Part shown: piece by piece, positions 14,713 to 15,478 of the stretch
Numbering within the stretch: position 1 is the stretch's first letter
Layout: each line of letters starts with the position of its first letter
NCBI GenBank assembly: GCA_964606085.1
Contig: CAZSFD010000102.1
Coordinates: forward strand, 1 to 15,478
DNA from: CAIQJJ01 sp964606085
GTDB taxonomy: Bacteria > Chloroflexota > Anaerolineae > Anaerolineales > UBA4823
Length of the DNA: 15,478 bases
Direction: 5' to 3'
Notes under the pieces: generated by a model
Databases searched by the model: none
The model's input: only the letters and a program-made list of their open reading frames with translations
What the model was told of the DNA's origin: nothing
Translations under genes and position numbers: made by a program

Positions 14713-15478
14713 TTACGGCAGCACATACCAGGGGTTGACCCAGCCGCCGTTGAAACGGACTTCAAAATGCAAGTGTGTGCCGGTGGAATTCCCCGTACTA
14801 CCGCCGGAACCAATCACACCCCCCTGCGACACGCTTTGACCACAGGAAGCGCTCACCGCACTCAGGTGTGCGTAGAGCGTCTGGTAGCCGTTGCCGTGGT
14901 CAATCATCACCATGTAGCCATAGCCATAATTCGACCAGCCCGAAAAGACCACCACACCGCTATCAGCAGCGAAGACCGGGTCGCCGGCACCAATGCTGAT
15001 GTCAATGGCCAGATGGCCGGCCCAATAATCGTTGCCTGACACCGTATGATTATACGAAGGCCAAACAAAAGTGCCTGTGCCATACGCGCCGTCATAACCG
15101 CCAGCGCAGGCCCCTGGCCCTAAGGACGAACCAGCACTGACGCCTGCTTTGCCACGCGGAATGGTTGGCACAACCCAGGTCTTGATCTCACCCGTGCCGC
15201 CAGGGATCATCACCCATTGACCAGGTTCGATGACCGGGTTGGTCAGGTCTATGTTATTACCCATGAAGGTGATAATGGCTTCTTCATTGGCGTTAAATTC
15301 ACGGGCAACCGCCGAGATGGTATCGCCATCCTGCCATTGGTAGTACACCCCTTCCACCGGCGGAATGCGCAGCCCCAGGCCCGGCGCAATGGCATCGGGG
15401 TTGGCCAGGGATTCGCTGTTCGCCCACCAGATCGTTTCGGGTGTCAGGTTGAACTTTTTAGCAATGGCGAAGATCGAA
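14713..15478 (-). CDS. LysM-LysM-M23 peptidoglycan endopeptidase (5' partial)
   Basis: The C-terminal 254 residues of a secreted wall hydrolase; the start lies beyond the right edge. The frame stays open to the window end, where it encodes a first LysM (SIFAIAKKFNLTPETIWWAN). A GTG at 15357 is therefore internal, not the start. A second LysM follows (GDTISAVAREFNANEEAI to PGQWVMIP). The C-terminal domain is a M23/LytM metallopeptidase with intact ligands: HxxxD in GHLAIDI (His codon 15013-15015, Asp codon 15001-15003) and HLHFE (codons 14767-14775), plus the YAHLS histidine. M23 enzymes cut peptide cross-bridges in peptidoglycan and LysM anchors them to GlcNAc-containing polymers. Two Cys (in GACAGG and SASCGQ) could form one disulfide. 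It converges on the lytic transglycosylase gene. Confidence 0.93.
   Translation of the reverse strand, partial: SIFAIAKKFNLTPETIWWANSESLANPDAIAPGLGLRIPPVEGVYYQWQDGDTISAVAREFNANEEAIITFMGNNIDLTNPVIEPGQWVMIPGGTGEIKTWVVPTIPRGKAGVSAGSSLGPGACAGGYDGAYGTGTFVWPSYNHTVSGNDYWAGHLAIDISIGAGDPVFAADSGVVVFSGWSNYGYGYMVMIDHGNGYQTLYAHLSAVSASCGQSVSQGGVIGSGGSTGNSTGTHLHFEVRFNGGWVNPWYVLP

Noticed and set aside
15355..15357. GTG at 15357 as start of the LysM/M23 gene
   Set aside because: The frame continues upstream to the window edge and encodes a recognisable additional LysM, so the GTG is an internal Val codon.

Overview
The window looks like an ordinary chromosomal stretch from a moderately GC-rich bacterium, most likely a member of the Chloroflexota (Anaerolineae-like). 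This rests on recognition rather than a search. The clues are an exported protein with tandem 'fGYP...QYFeraRFE' repeats, a threonine/proline-rich membrane-anchored HExxH protein, a large soluble TPR protein, and PolA and TypA of typical non-proteobacterial type. There are no tRNA or rRNA genes, CRISPR arrays or intact insertion sequences.

Layout. At the left, typA/bipA (152-2005, minus) ends in a bidirectional terminator (71-121). Its leader carries a second intrinsic-terminator-like structure and no Shine-Dalgarno sequence. Divergent from it is a plus-strand group: a membrane-anchored putative metalloprotease (2224-3639), a HAD phosphatase overlapping its stop by one base (3639-4328), and a secreted repeat/Ig-like protein (4347-5321) with its own apparent leaderless promoter. 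A strong bidirectional terminator (5334-5375) separates this group from a converging four-gene minus-strand operon. In transcription order that operon is a REC/Roadblock-like/Y1-transposase-like fusion (12743-11157), a DinB-like protein (11120-10563), DNA polymerase I (10557-7750) and a TPR protein (7725-5383), with gaps of only 36, 5 and 24 nt.

At the right, a lytic-transglycosylase-like protein (12812-14425, plus) is divergent from the polA operon. The two share a very short, overlapping promoter region. It converges, across a 15-bp-stem terminator (14438-14472), on a 61-residue acidic protein (14672-14487) and a LysM/LysM/M23 peptidase whose 5' end lies beyond the window. The right end is therefore a cell-wall hydrolase cluster.

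The most interesting item is the first gene of the polA operon. Its C-terminal ~130 residues align by eye with IS200/IS605 TnpA (Y1 HUH transposase), but the HUH histidines and the expected catalytic tyrosine are replaced. It looks like a domesticated, catalytically dead transposase domain coupled to degenerate signalling domains and placed upstream of polA. Next in interest are the typA leader, which looks like a transcription attenuator, and the divergent promoters at 12751-12802, where a single TTGACAA heptamer can serve as the -35 element in both directions and both mRNAs would be essentially leaderless.
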